A stretch of DNA of 64,000 nucleotides from CAVPCY01 sp963770765 (GCA_963770765.1 CAVYQS010000013.1:1-64000), one strand, 5' to 3'. Positions 17,703-27,046 are shown, counted from the stretch's first letter. A program made the numbers and translations. The notes: generated from the letters alone by a model not told the origin.

Positions 17703-18326
17703 CTACTCCTCGAGCATCTCCTTGACCTTCATGAGGCGCGTGCGTTCGCTTCGCTCGGACTCTTCGAGCTTCATGCGGATCTCGCGCACGGCGTCGTCGA
17801 GCTGCGGGATGAGCACGTACTCGAGCGCGTTCACGCGCCTGCGGGTGGTCTCGATCTCGGCCGCGAGCAGCTCGATCGCCTTCTCGCGCTCGGCGAGCTC
17901 CACCAGGCGTGCCGCGACAGCACCCAACTGCTCGAGAGCCCCGTCGAGGACCGCCGGTGTCGTTGCGAGCGAGTAGCCGCCCTCGTGCGTCGCGATCGTG
18001 CCCACGGCGAAGACCGGCACGCGCACGCTCATGACGTTCTTCTCGGTGGCGGTCACGAGGTCTGCGGGTTCACCGGACAGGAGCGCTTGGGCGATGACGG
18101 GAGAGCCCGCCTCGGCCCGGGCCAGCGCGAGCTGGCCGTATCCCGAGAACAGCTCGGTCTCGACGTCGGCACGCAGGCGCCGGTTCGCGCTGATCCGCGC
18201 CATGAACTCCTTGAGCAGCTCGTCGAGCTTGTCTTTGAGCAGCTTGTGGCCGCGCCGGGCGGTCTCGGCACGCCTGCGTAGCTTGAGCAGCTCCATGCGG
18301 TTGGGGTTCACGCGCAGCTTCGCCAC
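17703..18326 (-). CDS. ntpD: V-type ATPase subunit D (central stalk)
   Basis: A 207-residue subunit that forms the rotating central shaft between catalytic head and membrane ring. The signature N-terminus VNPNRMELLKLRRRAETARRGHKLLK and the C-terminal coiled coil ETTRRRVNALEYVLIPQL are both present. GTG 18326 lies one base after the stop of the small membrane protein gene. It is the last recognised subunit of the operon; a CheB-like gene follows at 51 bp. Confidence 0.95.
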   Translation of the reverse strand: MAKLRVNPNRMELLKLRRRAETARRGHKLLKDKLDELLKEFMARISANRRLRADVETELFSGYGQLALARAEAGSPVIAQALLSGEPADLVTATEKNVMSVRVPVFAVGTIATHEGGYSLATTPAVLDGALEQLGAVAARLVELAEREKAIELLAAEIETTRRRVNALEYVLIPQLDDAVREIRMKLEESERSERTRLMKVKEMLEE

Positions 18327-18327
18327 G

Positions 18328-18516
18328 TCAGCTCACCCCCGCCGCGAACGCGTAGTACAGCAGCCCGATGGCGACCACCGTGAGCAGCCCGATGTTGACG
18401 CCCCACACGATGCGCACCGCTCGGGTCGAATTGGGCCAGTAGGCGCGCGCGTAGACGACCTGGACGACAAGCGCCACGCCGAGCAGCGCGGCTATCGCGA
18501 TCAGGGCGATCGTCAC
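18328..18516 (-). CDS. 62-residue two-helix membrane protein within the V-ATPase operon
   Basis: I recognise no family. GTG 18516 overlaps the ntpB stop (GTGA), and its stop is one base from ntpD, so it is tightly embedded in the operon. The protein is almost entirely two transmembrane helices: MTIALIAIAALLGVALVVQVV, then a short positively charged loop (YARAYWPNSTRAVRI), then VNIGLLTVVAIGLLYYAFA. It may assist assembly of the membrane ring or simply ride with the operon. Coupling on both sides makes it a real gene, though function is unknown. Confidence 0.72.
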   Translation of the reverse strand: MTIALIAIAALLGVALVVQVVYARAYWPNSTRAVRIVWGVNIGLLTVVAIGLLYYAFAAGVS

Positions 18517-20018
18517 GCGCGGACTCCCACCATTCCGCCGCCGCTGTCGTCGCGACCCGCAGGCATACCCGGCGTCATGTTCACGTCGGTCTCGCCCGGA
18601 TGGTAGTCGCGCGGCTGTGTCGGCAGGTAGCGGTCGATGAACTCGTCTTTGATGCGCTTGAGCTCGTTGCGCGGCAGGAGCGACAGCAGGTCCCACCCCA
18701 GCGCCAGCGTCTCTTCCACGCTGCGGTCCTCGTGCCTGCCCTGCTGGATGAACTGTCGCTCGAAGGAGTCGGCGAACTTCACGTACGCCTGGTCGGTATC
18801 GGAGAGCGCGGCCTCGCCCAGGATCACCGCGAGCTCCTTGGCCTGGATGCCGCGGGCGTAGGCTCCGAAGAGCTGGTTCGACAGGTCGGCGTGGTCCTCG
18901 CGTGTCTTGCCCGGGCCGATGCCCTTCTGCTTGAGCCGCGAGAGGCTGGGGAGCACCGCGACCGGCGGATAGACGCCCGAGCGGTGCAGGTTGCGGTCGA
19001 GGATGATCTGCCCCTCGGTGATGTAGCCGGTGAGGTCGGGGATCGGGTGCGTCTTGTCGTCATCGGGCATCGACAGGATCGGCACCTGGGTGATCGATCC
19101 CGACTTGCCCTTCACGCGGCCCGCGCGCTCGTACATCGAGGCGAGGTCGGTGTAGAGGTAGCCGGGGTAGCCGCGGCGGCCCGGCACTTCCTTGCGGGCG
19201 GCGGAGACCTCGCGCAGCGCCTCGCAGTAGTAGGTCATGTCGGTGTAGATGACGAGCACGTGCATGTCGCACTCGAACGCGAGGTACTCCGCGGCCGTGA
19301 GCGCCATCCTCGGAGTCGCGATGCGCTCGACCGCGGGGTCGTCGGCGAGGTTGAGGAAGAGCACCGCGCGCTCGATGGCCGAGGTGGAGCGGAACTCGGT
19401 CATGAAGAAGTCGGCGTCTTCGAAGGTGATGCCCATCGCGGCGAAGACCACGGCGAACTCGCCCTCCATCGGCGGCCCCACCTTGGTCGGGTCGTCGCTG
19501 CGCTCGAGCACGGCCGCCTGCCGGGCGATCTGCGCCGCGAGCTCGTTGTGCGGCAGGCCCGATCCCGAGAAGATCGGCAGCTTCTGGCCGCGCACCAGCG
19601 GGTTGAGCCCGTCGATGGAGCTGATGCCGGTCTGGATGAAGTCGTCGGGGAAGTCGCGGCTCACCGGGTTGATCGGCTGGCCGTAGACCGGCACGCGCTT
19701 CTCCGGGATGATCTCGGGTCCGTTGTCACGGGGACGGCCCAAGCCGTCGAACGCACGGCCGAGCATGTCGCGTGAGACGCCCAGCTCGAGGCCGCGTCCC
19801 AGGAACTGGACCTTGGTCTCCGAGGGGTTCGATCCGCGCGTGCCCTGGAACGCCTGCACGAGCGCGAGGTCGCCGTTCACTTCGAGCACGTTACCCAGCG
19901 AGCGCGTCCCGTCGGGGAACTCCAGCTCGACGAGTTCGCCGTAGGTGACACCCTCGACGCCCTCGACCAGGAGGAGCGGCCCGACGATATCGCGAGTGGT
20001 CATGTATTCGCGGCTCAT
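18513..20018 (-). CDS. ntpB: V-type ATPase subunit B (regulatory)
   Basis: A 501-residue non-catalytic nucleotide-binding subunit that alternates with A in the hexameric head. It lacks the P-loop; the equivalent region is PIFSGSGLPHNELAAQIARQA. MPDDDKTHPIPDLTGYITEGQI is highly conserved. The C-terminus carries a Gly/Asp-rich extension. It starts one base after the ntpA stop. Confidence 0.97.
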   Translation of the reverse strand: MSREYMTTRDIVGPLLLVEGVEGVTYGELVELEFPDGTRSLGNVLEVNGDLALVQAFQGTRGSNPSETKVQFLGRGLELGVSRDMLGRAFDGLGRPRDNGPEIIPEKRVPVYGQPINPVSRDFPDDFIQTGISSIDGLNPLVRGQKLPIFSGSGLPHNELAAQIARQAAVLERSDDPTKVGPPMEGEFAVVFAAMGITFEDADFFMTEFRSTSAIERAVLFLNLADDPAVERIATPRMALTAAEYLAFECDMHVLVIYTDMTYYCEALREVSAARKEVPGRRGYPGYLYTDLASMYERAGRVKGKSGSITQVPILSMPDDDKTHPIPDLTGYITEGQIILDRNLHRSGVYPPVAVLPSLSRLKQKGIGPGKTREDHADLSNQLFGAYARGIQAKELAVILGEAALSDTDQAYVKFADSFERQFIQQGRHEDRSVEETLALGWDLLSLLPRNELKRIKDEFIDRYLPTQPRDYHPGETDVNMTPGMPAGRDDSGGGMVGVRA

Positions 20019-20019
20019 G

Positions 20020-21927
20020 CTACGCGCTCACCTCCGCGCGCTCGTGCGAGTGGCCCGGGCTGGGCATGTCGCCGACGAGCTGCGTGTCGATCTCGGACAT
20101 CATGCGCTCGAACTCGGCAGCGCGTTCCTCGGGCAGGTACTTCGCCCGGGCGATCTCTTCTCGGACCGGCGACTCGAAGATCGCCTTGAGCGCCCCGCCT
20201 TGGGACTGTGCCAGCAACGCGCGCTCGTGGAAGTGCAGGATCAGATGGAGCAGGGAGTCTTGCTGCTTGAGCGAGGTGAACTGGTCATCATCGCGAAACG
20301 CGTTCTGCTGCAAGAAGTCCTCGCGAAGCGACTTGGCCGTCTCCATGAGGATCTGCTCCTCGGGGCTGAGCGCCTCGAGTCCCACGAGCCGCACGATCTC
20401 GGCGAGCTCGCTCTCGCGCTGCAGGATCGACATCGCGCGATCGCGCCTGTCCCGGAACTGCAGCGAGACCAGCTCGTTCCACATGGGCGTGACCTTGTCG
20501 AGGAACAGCGAGTAGCTCGTGAGCCAGTCGATCGCGGGGAAGTGACGCTGGTAGGCAAGGGTGTCTTGCAACGCCCAGAACACCTTGACCACGCGCAGCG
20601 TGTTCTGCACGACCGGCTCGGAGAGGTCGCCGCCCGGAGGCGAGACCGACCCGATCACCGAGACGGACCCGAAGCGGCACGTGCCGTCGAGCTCGCACGT
20701 GGCCGAGCTCGGGACGCACTCGCCCTCCAGATGGTCCTCGGCCCCGCCTGTCACGTCCGGCGACCCGGCGGCTGCGACGCTCGCCCCCGGCAAGCTGCCA
20801 CCCAGCGCCTGGACGGTGCCGGCGCGCTCGTAGAACGCCGCGAGCCTGGTGCCCAGATACGCAGGGTAGCCTTCCTCGCCGGGCATCTCCTCGAGGCGGC
20901 CGGATATCTCGCGCATCGCCTCGGCCCAGCGCGAGGTCGAGTCGGCCTGGAGCACGACCTCGTAGCCCATGTCGCGGAAGTACTCGGCCATCGTGATGCC
21001 CGTGTAGACGCTCGCCTCGCGGGCGGCCACCGGCATGTTCGACGTGTTGGCGACCAGCACCGTGCGCTTCATCAGCGGCTCGCCGGAGTACGGGTCGACG
21101 AGCTCGGGGAACTCCATGAGCACGTCGGTCATCTCGTTGCCGCGCTCGCCGCAGCCGATGAAGATGACGATCTGCGCGTTGCTCCACTTGGCCACCTGGT
21201 GCTGCGTGACGGTCTTGCCGGCTCCGAACGGCCCCGGGATACACCCGGCGCCGCCCTTGACCATGGGGAAGAACGTGTCGATCACGCGCGTGCCCGTCAC
21301 GAGCGGCTCGCTGGAGCTCACCTTGCGTGCGTAGGGCCGCGGGATGCGCACGGGCCACCGTTGCATCATGAGCAGCGGTACCTCATCGCCCGCATCGGTC
21401 ACGAGCGCGCCCACGGGCTGCTCGACGGTGTAGGAGCCACTCGATATCCGCGTGATCCGTCCGTGGACTCCCGGAGGCACCATGATGCGGTGCTCGATGA
21501 CGGCGTTCTCCTGCACGACGCCCACGACGTCGCCGGGACCCACCTGATCGCCGGCGGCGGCCGTGGCCTGGAACTCCCACACGGCGTCGCGCGACAGACC
21601 GGGGGCGTCGATGCCGCGAGCGAGGAACGAACCGGCGATCTTCTCGAGCGCGTCGAGAGGGCGTTGGACGCCGTCGTACACCGCGCCGAGCATGCCCGGG
21701 CCCAACTCCACCGAGAGGGGCGCGCCGGTGGGTACCACGGGGTCGCCGGGGCCGATGCCCTCGGTCTCCTCGTAGACCTGGATCGAGGCGGTCTTGCCCC
21801 TCATCTCGATGATCTCACCCATCAGGCCCTCGGTACCGACCTTCACGAGGTCGAACATCCGAGCGCCACCCAAGCCGTTGGCGACGACCAGCGGGCCTGC
21901 GACTTTGACGATGCGTCCCTGCTCCAT
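20020..21927 (-). CDS. ntpA: V-type ATPase subunit A (catalytic)
   Basis: A 635-residue catalytic subunit. It has the P-loop GPFGAGKTVTQHQ at about residue 230, the non-homologous insertion typical of V-type A subunits (VPPGVHGRI), VGCGERGNE (reading IGCGERGNEMTDVL) and the Walker B region. TADSTSRWAEA-type sequence, here ADSTSRWAEAMREIS, is also present. It hydrolyses or makes ATP in the head of the rotary enzyme. The gene is intact, and 75 bp separate it from ntpF. Confidence 0.97.
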   Translation of the reverse strand: MEQGRIVKVAGPLVVANGLGGARMFDLVKVGTEGLMGEIIEMRGKTASIQVYEETEGIGPGDPVVPTGAPLSVELGPGMLGAVYDGVQRPLDALEKIAGSFLARGIDAPGLSRDAVWEFQATAAAGDQVGPGDVVGVVQENAVIEHRIMVPPGVHGRITRISSGSYTVEQPVGALVTDAGDEVPLLMMQRWPVRIPRPYARKVSSSEPLVTGTRVIDTFFPMVKGGAGCIPGPFGAGKTVTQHQVAKWSNAQIVIFIGCGERGNEMTDVLMEFPELVDPYSGEPLMKRTVLVANTSNMPVAAREASVYTGITMAEYFRDMGYEVVLQADSTSRWAEAMREISGRLEEMPGEEGYPAYLGTRLAAFYERAGTVQALGGSLPGASVAAAGSPDVTGGAEDHLEGECVPSSATCELDGTCRFGSVSVIGSVSPPGGDLSEPVVQNTLRVVKVFWALQDTLAYQRHFPAIDWLTSYSLFLDKVTPMWNELVSLQFRDRRDRAMSILQRESELAEIVRLVGLEALSPEEQILMETAKSLREDFLQQNAFRDDDQFTSLKQQDSLLHLILHFHERALLAQSQGGALKAIFESPVREEIARAKYLPEERAAEFERMMSEIDTQLVGDMPSPGHSHERAEVSA

Positions 21928-22002
21928 CTTCGATCTCGTCCTTCTACTCAGGTGCGGGAGTCTTCGAGAGCCCGCGGTCCGGTTGCGTTACTCTGTGCCG
22001 CG

Positions 22003-22329
22003 CTACGGCTGATCGTCTCCGAACGCGACCTTCGTGCCCAACGCGCGCTCGATAGCCCGCTCGATCTTCGCGCCTCCCACCCCGCCGGCACTCCCGATCC
22101 CCGGGATGACCGTCACCGCCGGGACGGGCTTGTCGGCGGTCTCGAGCACGAGTTCGCCGAGTGCCTCGTAGACCGGCTCGGTGACCAGCACCACCGCGAA
22201 GTCACCGCCGGAGAGGCGCGCCCACAGATCGCGCACCTCGCGGGGGTCCTCGAGCGGGAACGTGGCGAAGCCGAGCGGCCTGAATCCGGCCACACTCACC
22301 GCGTCACCCACTATCGCGACTCCTGCCAC
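22003..22329 (-). CDS. ntpF: V-type ATPase subunit F
   Basis: A 108-residue stalk subunit with the Rossmann-like N-terminus GVAIVGDAVSVAGFRPLGF and the conserved DFAVVLVTEPVYEAL strand-helix. It attaches to subunit D in the rotor. The GTG 22329 start follows the ntpC stop by 7 bp. A conserved IPGIGSAG loop lies near the C-terminus. Confidence 0.92.
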   Translation of the reverse strand: MAGVAIVGDAVSVAGFRPLGFATFPLEDPREVRDLWARLSGGDFAVVLVTEPVYEALGELVLETADKPVPAVTVIPGIGSAGGVGGAKIERAIERALGTKVAFGDDQP

Positions 22330-22336
22330 GTCTCCC

Positions 22337-23356
22337 CTATCCCTTGATCGCGTGCACGCGCACGCGGAGCGTCTCGGGGTCGGTTCCCGCCAACTGACCC
22401 AGCAACAGCACGCGCAACAGCGAGACCTCCACCTGGCGGGCGAGTACGTAGGCGATGACCGGCTCGGGGCCTATCGGGCCGCGCCGACCTCTCTCGATGG
22501 CACCCAGCGCAAGCGACTCGACCGCGACGTCGAGGACGCTGGGATCGGCGAGGTCCACATCGGGAAGCATCCGCAGCTCAGGCCTCGCGCGCAGTGCCGC
22601 GACGATGTCGTCCTTCGGCGCCCCCGCGAGCGACTTCATGACCGTGAGGTCGATCGCGCCGCCGTCGACGAGCGATCCGGTGACCCGTGCCGCGCTCAGG
22701 CCCGCGATCGATCCGCGCACCAGCGTGCGGACGTTGGCCAGGTCGATGCGAAGCCGCGTGTACTCCACCAGGAAGCGGCTGCGCGATGCCCGCGCGAGCA
22801 GCAGCATCTCCGCGAACATCCCGGCGTCGACCGCGTCGTCGACCGCCAGGATCGCCTCGGCAGGAGATGGCGCTTCGTCGCTCTCCATATCCGGCAGCGC
22901 CCGGGCGATCTCGCCCAGCGCGCCCGGCAGCGCGCCCAGATCCGCCGAGAAGGACTCGAGCGGCACCTCACCGTGCCCGGTGAGGAGTCCGTCGGTCGGC
23001 GCCGAGAGAACGCGGGCCTTCGCGGCGGCGCGCAGATTGTCGTAGTCGTACTGCACGAGGAAGAAGCTCGCGACCTCGGCGGGCAGCTCGGCCTCGCCCA
23101 GGAAGCGGAACCACGACTCGAGCGCCTCGTCGAGCGAGCGCTCGACCGCCTCGGGTGTCTCGGCCCCCTCGAGGAAGCGCCCATAGGGTGTCTCGGAGAG
23201 GAGCCGCTTCTGCTCGGCGAACGTGCTGGCGTCGAGCAGCCGTTCGAGAGCGCCCCGATCGATGACGCGGGTCTCGAGCACGCGGATCTTGCCCACGGCG
23301 AAGCCGTAGCGTATCGAGTCGCGCGTGAGCCGGATCTCGTCGTAGAGCAGCGACAT
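22337..23356 (-). CDS. ntpC: V-type ATPase subunit C
   Basis: A 339-residue all-helical subunit that links the rotor shaft to the proteolipid ring. ATG 23356 begins MSLLYDEIRLTRDSIRYGFAVGKIRVLETR, and the C-terminus has the repeated Y-x-L-A-R-x-x-E pattern (IAYVLARQVEVSLLR). Eight bases separate it from the expected ntpE stop. Because of a one-base loss in ntpE, the sequence as given reads in frame from ntpE straight through this start. I treat that as an artefact and keep the normal start. Confidence 0.9.
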   Translation of the reverse strand: MSLLYDEIRLTRDSIRYGFAVGKIRVLETRVIDRGALERLLDASTFAEQKRLLSETPYGRFLEGAETPEAVERSLDEALESWFRFLGEAELPAEVASFFLVQYDYDNLRAAAKARVLSAPTDGLLTGHGEVPLESFSADLGALPGALGEIARALPDMESDEAPSPAEAILAVDDAVDAGMFAEMLLLARASRSRFLVEYTRLRIDLANVRTLVRGSIAGLSAARVTGSLVDGGAIDLTVMKSLAGAPKDDIVAALRARPELRMLPDVDLADPSVLDVAVESLALGAIERGRRGPIGPEPVIAYVLARQVEVSLLRVLLLGQLAGTDPETLRVRVHAIKG

Positions 23357-23363
23357 CGTCTCT

Positions 23364-23950
23364 CTAGGCCTCCTCGGCGAAGAGGATGTGGGCCGCCACG
23401 AGTTCGAGCTCGTCGCGACGGTCGGCCACGAGCGTCTCGAGCGAGAGGTCGGCCCGCACGCGATCGCCTTGCAGCAACGCGCCGCGCTCGAACGGCGCCG
23501 GTGTGTCCGCCACGGTAACGTCAGCTCCGGCGCGATGCGGCCGAGCTCCTCTCGGATGGCGGCCTCGCGGCCGCGCTCCAGGGTGCCGAGCGACAACGTC
23601 TCACCACCGCGCGCCACGGCGGCGATGCGCCCGGCGAGCCAGGGCACGTAGCGCTCGTCGGGGAGCGCGGCGAGAGCTTCGGCGGTGGCCGTAAGCGCCT
23701 CACCGATGAGCTCGCGCTGCCTGGTCACCAGCGCGTCGCGCGCAGCGAGCCGCGCCTTGACCACGATCGTCTCGGCGTCACGCGCGGCCTGAGTGCGGGC
23801 GTCGTCCAACGTGCGGGCGCTGTCGCGCTCGGCCGTGGCGCGCGCGGTCTCGACGATGCGGGCCGCCTTCGCCTCGGCCTCGGCGACGATGCCGGCGGCC
23901 TTCTCCGAAGCGTCCGAGCCGATGCGGGTGATGATGTCGGCGAGTGCCAC
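23364..23950 (-). CDS. ntpE: V-type ATPase subunit E (peripheral stalk), frameshift near the C-terminus
   Basis: A stator subunit. The long N-terminal coiled coil is clear: KAAGIVAEAEAKAARIVETAR, then Ala/Arg-rich heptads. The globular part follows (ALPDERYVPWLAGRI). A single missing base near 23511-23525 shifts the frame after IAPELT; restoring it gives VTVADTPAPFERGALLQGD to a stop at 23366-23364 and a normal length of 195 residues. Without the base the frame runs into ntpC. All other operon genes are intact, so a sequence error is likely, but a real mutation cannot be excluded. Confidence 0.85.
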
Positions 23951-23960
23951 CGGTGATCTC

Positions 23961-24455
23961 CTACCCTGCGTAGGCGGCCTGCAGGCCGATCAGCATCAGG
24001 ATCGTCACGATGAGCGCGAAGATCGCGTACGTCTCGACGAGCGCCGGGAACACCAGTGCCGGAGCGCGCTTGCCGGCGGCGACGATGCCTGCAGCGCCGG
24101 CCGCGGTGCGGCCCTGGTAGATCGCGGTGACCAGCCCGAGGAAGCCCGTGGGCAGGCAGGCGAGGAAGATGGCGACCCCTGCGTTGAGCGGCAGGTCGGT
24201 GCGCCCGCCCAGCAGGTTGAAGAAGACCATCACGAGGACGGCCACGATGAAGCCGTAGATGCCCTGCGTGCCGGGCATCGCGGCGAGCGGAAGCAGCTGG
24301 CCGAACTTGGTGTCGTCCTCAGAGAGGATGCCACTGGCCGTCTGCGCGGCGGCGGTGATCCCGATGGCAGAGCCGATGCCTGCCAAGATCGCCGCCACGC
24401 CCGCTCCGAACAGGGCCCACTCGACCCCGCCCAACCCGAGCAGCGTTTCGTTCAC
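23961..24455 (-). CDS. ntpK: V-type ATPase subunit K (proteolipid ring)
   Basis: A 164-residue, four-helix double-hairpin proteolipid. Each hairpin carries the Gly/Ala-rich packing helices (GVAAILAGIGSAIGITAAAQTA; the second has AGAAGIVAAGKRAPAL). The carboxylate is in the outer helix of the second hairpin (FPALVETYAIFALIV). The first hairpin has TQGIYGFIVAVLV with Gln in place of Glu, so probably one ion-binding carboxylate per protein. GTG 24455 follows AAGGAGG and overlaps the ntpI stop (GTGA); I reject longer upstream starts. Confidence 0.93.
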   Translation of the reverse strand: MNETLLGLGGVEWALFGAGVAAILAGIGSAIGITAAAQTASGILSEDDTKFGQLLPLAAMPGTQGIYGFIVAVLVMVFFNLLGGRTDLPLNAGVAIFLACLPTGFLGLVTAIYQGRTAAGAAGIVAAGKRAPALVFPALVETYAIFALIVTILMLIGLQAAYAG

Positions 24456-26626
24456 GAACTGCCTCCTTCCTTCTCGGCGCCGGATGCACCGAGTACCAGG
24501 TTCTCTGATCGGTACGCGAAAGGCTTGTACGGTCGCCCGCCCGCCTCGTAGAACTTGCTGAAGAACTCGACGAACTGCAGGCGCGCCGGATGGACGAAGG
24601 CGCCCAGCAGGTTGATGACGACGTTGAAGACGTGCCCCACCGCGAACACCGCGATGGCGCCCACCGAGATGAGCACCGCGGCCGCGATCGCGAGTCCCCC
24701 GCTCGACCACAAGGGCTCCGCGGCGCCCCACACGAGGCCCGCGAGGATGTTGAAGACCCATCCCACGAGCGTGCTCGACAGCCCCAGTGCCGCGAGCCGC
24801 AGATACGAGAGGATGTCGCCCGCGTAGCTCGTCATGCCGTAGACGCTGTACGCCCCGCCGAGCATACCGAACACCGCGCGGCGCAGCGTGGGCGAGAAGA
24901 AGGGTCCGGCGACGCTCAGTCCCACGAACGCCGAGAGCGCGTAGGTGACACTGCCCAGCGCGAACGACACCACGAACCACACCGCGAGCCCCAGCCACAA
25001 CCAGCCCAGCGCGCGGTCCCACAGCGGCGCCTCGGGGTCACCCAGCGCGGTGGTGATCGCCCTGCCCTGCGCGAGCATGGTGAACACGAGACCGCCCACG
25101 AGCCACACCATCTGACCGGTGACCACCGCGACGGTGATGGAGCCGAAGAGGATGAGGACCGAGATGTGGTCGAAGAACGCCGACGCCGCATCCCCGCGCT
25201 TGAACGCGTGGACCGCGGCGAGGATGACGCCGAAGAAGACCTGGACGACACCGAGAACGAGCGCCGCCACGAGAAAGAGTTGGATGTCCTCGATCGGGTC
25301 GATCACCTGGAGGTCCTGCAGCACCTGAGGCAGCCGGTCGACCGGAATGGCGAAGTACCCTCCCAGCGCGACGCCGACCACCATCGCCCCGGCCCCGCCC
25401 AGTATCAGCAGGTCCATGAACTTCTTGACGCCCGGCGCGATATCGAGGCGCTTCTTGATCAGCCACGCGCCCGCGATCAACATCGCTCCATAGCCGAAGT
25501 CGCCGATGCAGATCGAGAAGAAGAGCAGGAAGAACGGCGCGAGCACCGGCGTGGGGTCGGCGTCGCGGTAGCGGGGCCGGCCGTACAGGTCGGTGAGGAT
25601 CTCGAACGGCTGCAAGAAGCGGGGGTTCGTCAGCTGGACCGGCGGTTCGTCCTCATCGGCAGGCTCTGAAAGCGTGACGTCGAGGTCGCCCTCGAACCGT
25701 GAGAGCATCTCGCGAACGGTCGCCGCCTCCGACTCCGGCAGCCACCCCGAGATCAGGAACGCGGCCTCCGTCTCGGCGATGTCGCCCCTGATCGCGACGC
25801 GCTCGTGCTGTGACTCCAGCGCCAGCACGATCGTGACCGCATCGTGGAACTCGACGTCGGATATCTCTTGCGCGCGCTGCTCGGCCACCGCGGTGGCCCG
25901 GTCGAGCTCGGCGATCTGATCTCGCGCGTTGGCCATCTCCTCGGCGGGATAGTCCTCCAGGCCGGGGAACTGGATCTCGGTGAAGCGCGTGGACGCGAGC
26001 ACTGTCCGAACCTCGTCGACGCAGGAGCGGTGCGCGATGACGACCCACGCCTGGTCGAGCCCCTTGGGGCCGAGCTCCTCGACGGTGACGTTCGCGACCT
26101 CGTCGCGCAGGCGCTGGCGGATCTCGGGCCCCTCCGAGGCAGGCACGGTACCCGTGAACAGGACCGTGTTGGCGGTGCCCTCCCACTCGGAGATCTGCAG
26201 GCGCAGAGCTTCCCAGGGCTCGAGATCGGCGACGAGCTGGGTCAGCCTCAGCCGCTCCCGTTCGCCGTGGGCGAGCGTGTCGGCGAGATCGACGCACTCG
26301 TGGTAGAGGCGGTTGTGGTGCGCGCCGAAGGCGAGCGCATGGTACTGGTCCTGCCCGATGTGGAACTTCTCGCTCACGAACGTCGAGAAGGGCTGCTCGT
26401 TCTTGTGGTAGCGGCCCAGGAAGTCGCGCACGAACTGCATCTGCGCGAGATGCTCCTCGTAGGCCCGTACGCGTGCATCGTCCGGAGCGAGCGTCGCGTT
26501 GTCGAGTTCCTCGAACGGCGACTGCTCGATCTCAAGCGCACCGGCCCGCTGCAACGTGAGGACCACGTCGTCCATCGCCGTGCGATGCCCGATGACGGTG
26601 ACCTTGAGCATGGGGGCGACGGCCAC
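24452..26626 (-). CDS. ntpI: V-type ATPase subunit I (membrane stator)
   Basis: A 724-residue stator. The cytoplasmic N-terminal half (to about 350) binds the peripheral stalks. The C-terminal half has about eight transmembrane helices (FFLLFFSICIGDFGYGAML to the end). The essential Arg lies in DILSYLRLAALGLSS, the ion-channel motif. It ends in a GTGA overlap with ntpK. It is full length for the family, starting 2 bp after the H/G subunit stop. Confidence 0.96.
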   Translation of the reverse strand: MAVAPMLKVTVIGHRTAMDDVVLTLQRAGALEIEQSPFEELDNATLAPDDARVRAYEEHLAQMQFVRDFLGRYHKNEQPFSTFVSEKFHIGQDQYHALAFGAHHNRLYHECVDLADTLAHGERERLRLTQLVADLEPWEALRLQISEWEGTANTVLFTGTVPASEGPEIRQRLRDEVANVTVEELGPKGLDQAWVVIAHRSCVDEVRTVLASTRFTEIQFPGLEDYPAEEMANARDQIAELDRATAVAEQRAQEISDVEFHDAVTIVLALESQHERVAIRGDIAETEAAFLISGWLPESEAATVREMLSRFEGDLDVTLSEPADEDEPPVQLTNPRFLQPFEILTDLYGRPRYRDADPTPVLAPFFLLFFSICIGDFGYGAMLIAGAWLIKKRLDIAPGVKKFMDLLILGGAGAMVVGVALGGYFAIPVDRLPQVLQDLQVIDPIEDIQLFLVAALVLGVVQVFFGVILAAVHAFKRGDAASAFFDHISVLILFGSITVAVVTGQMVWLVGGLVFTMLAQGRAITTALGDPEAPLWDRALGWLWLGLAVWFVVSFALGSVTYALSAFVGLSVAGPFFSPTLRRAVFGMLGGAYSVYGMTSYAGDILSYLRLAALGLSSTLVGWVFNILAGLVWGAAEPLWSSGGLAIAAAVLISVGAIAVFAVGHVFNVVINLLGAFVHPARLQFVEFFSKFYEAGGRPYKPFAYRSENLVLGASGAEKEGGSS

Positions 26627-26628
26627 GG

Positions 26629-26934
26629 CTAGCTCAGCAACTCTTCCAAGGCGGCCTGGGCGGCACCCGCGATGCGCTCGCGGCCGCGCGCGTCCGTCGA
26701 TTCGAGCGTCGCGGCAGAGGCTGCACCGATCTCGGCGGCCTGCTCGGCTGCACGGGCCAGGCCCTCATCTCTCAGCCGGCCGGCCTGCGTCGCAGCATCG
26801 TCGCGAGCACTCGCGATGATGCGCTTCGCCTCGACCTCGGCCTCGCGGATGCGGGCGGCGCTGAGGTCGCGAGCGCTGCTCTCCGCATGCCGGGCTTCCT
26901 CCTCGGCGCGGAGCACCTCTTCGAGCTTCTGCAT
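26629..26934 (-). CDS. V-type ATPase subunit G/H (peripheral stalk), first gene of the operon
   Basis: A 101-residue coiled-coil protein (MQKLEEVLRAEEEARHAESS and Ala/Arg/Glu heptads throughout) that pairs with subunit E. Only two bases separate it from ntpI. Low complexity makes family naming less certain than for the other subunits, but the position at the head of the operon is where this subunit is normally found. Confidence 0.82.
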   Translation of the reverse strand: MQKLEEVLRAEEEARHAESSARDLSAARIREAEVEAKRIIASARDDAATQAGRLRDEGLARAAEQAAEIGAASAATLESTDARGRERIAGAAQAALEELLS

Positions 26935-27005
26935 CTGACTCGTCCAGCCCCCGGATCGTTGATCGATCGACTCGCTCGCGGCTCGGGTGAGCGCGCGCGG
27001 GGGTT

Positions 27006-27011
27006 AGTATA
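27006..27011 (-). promoter_or_regulatory. Candidate -10 of the V-ATPase operon
   Basis: On the minus strand TATACT at 27011-27006 lies 72 bp upstream of the first ATPase gene. The hexamer 17 bp further up is GACGAC, a weak -35. It is the only good -10 candidate in the 175-bp divergent region on this strand. Confidence 0.35.
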
Positions 27012-27046
27012 GCGTTTCGATGCGGTCCGTCGTCATTCCGGGCGCG

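Noticed and set aside
19945..22347. An 800-residue open frame opposite the V-ATPase A/B genes
   Set aside because: No recognisable domain; codon pattern is the complement of the true genes.
22337..23950. A true fusion of V-ATPase subunits E and C
   Set aside because: Fifty scrambled residues separate the two parts, and one added base yields both normal proteins with a usual 7-bp gap.
23961..25022. A 353-residue open frame extending subunit K far upstream
   Set aside because: The first part lies antisense-frame over ntpI and is Arg/Gly-rich. GTG 24455 with AAGGAGG and the GTGA overlap gives the normal 164-residue proteolipid.
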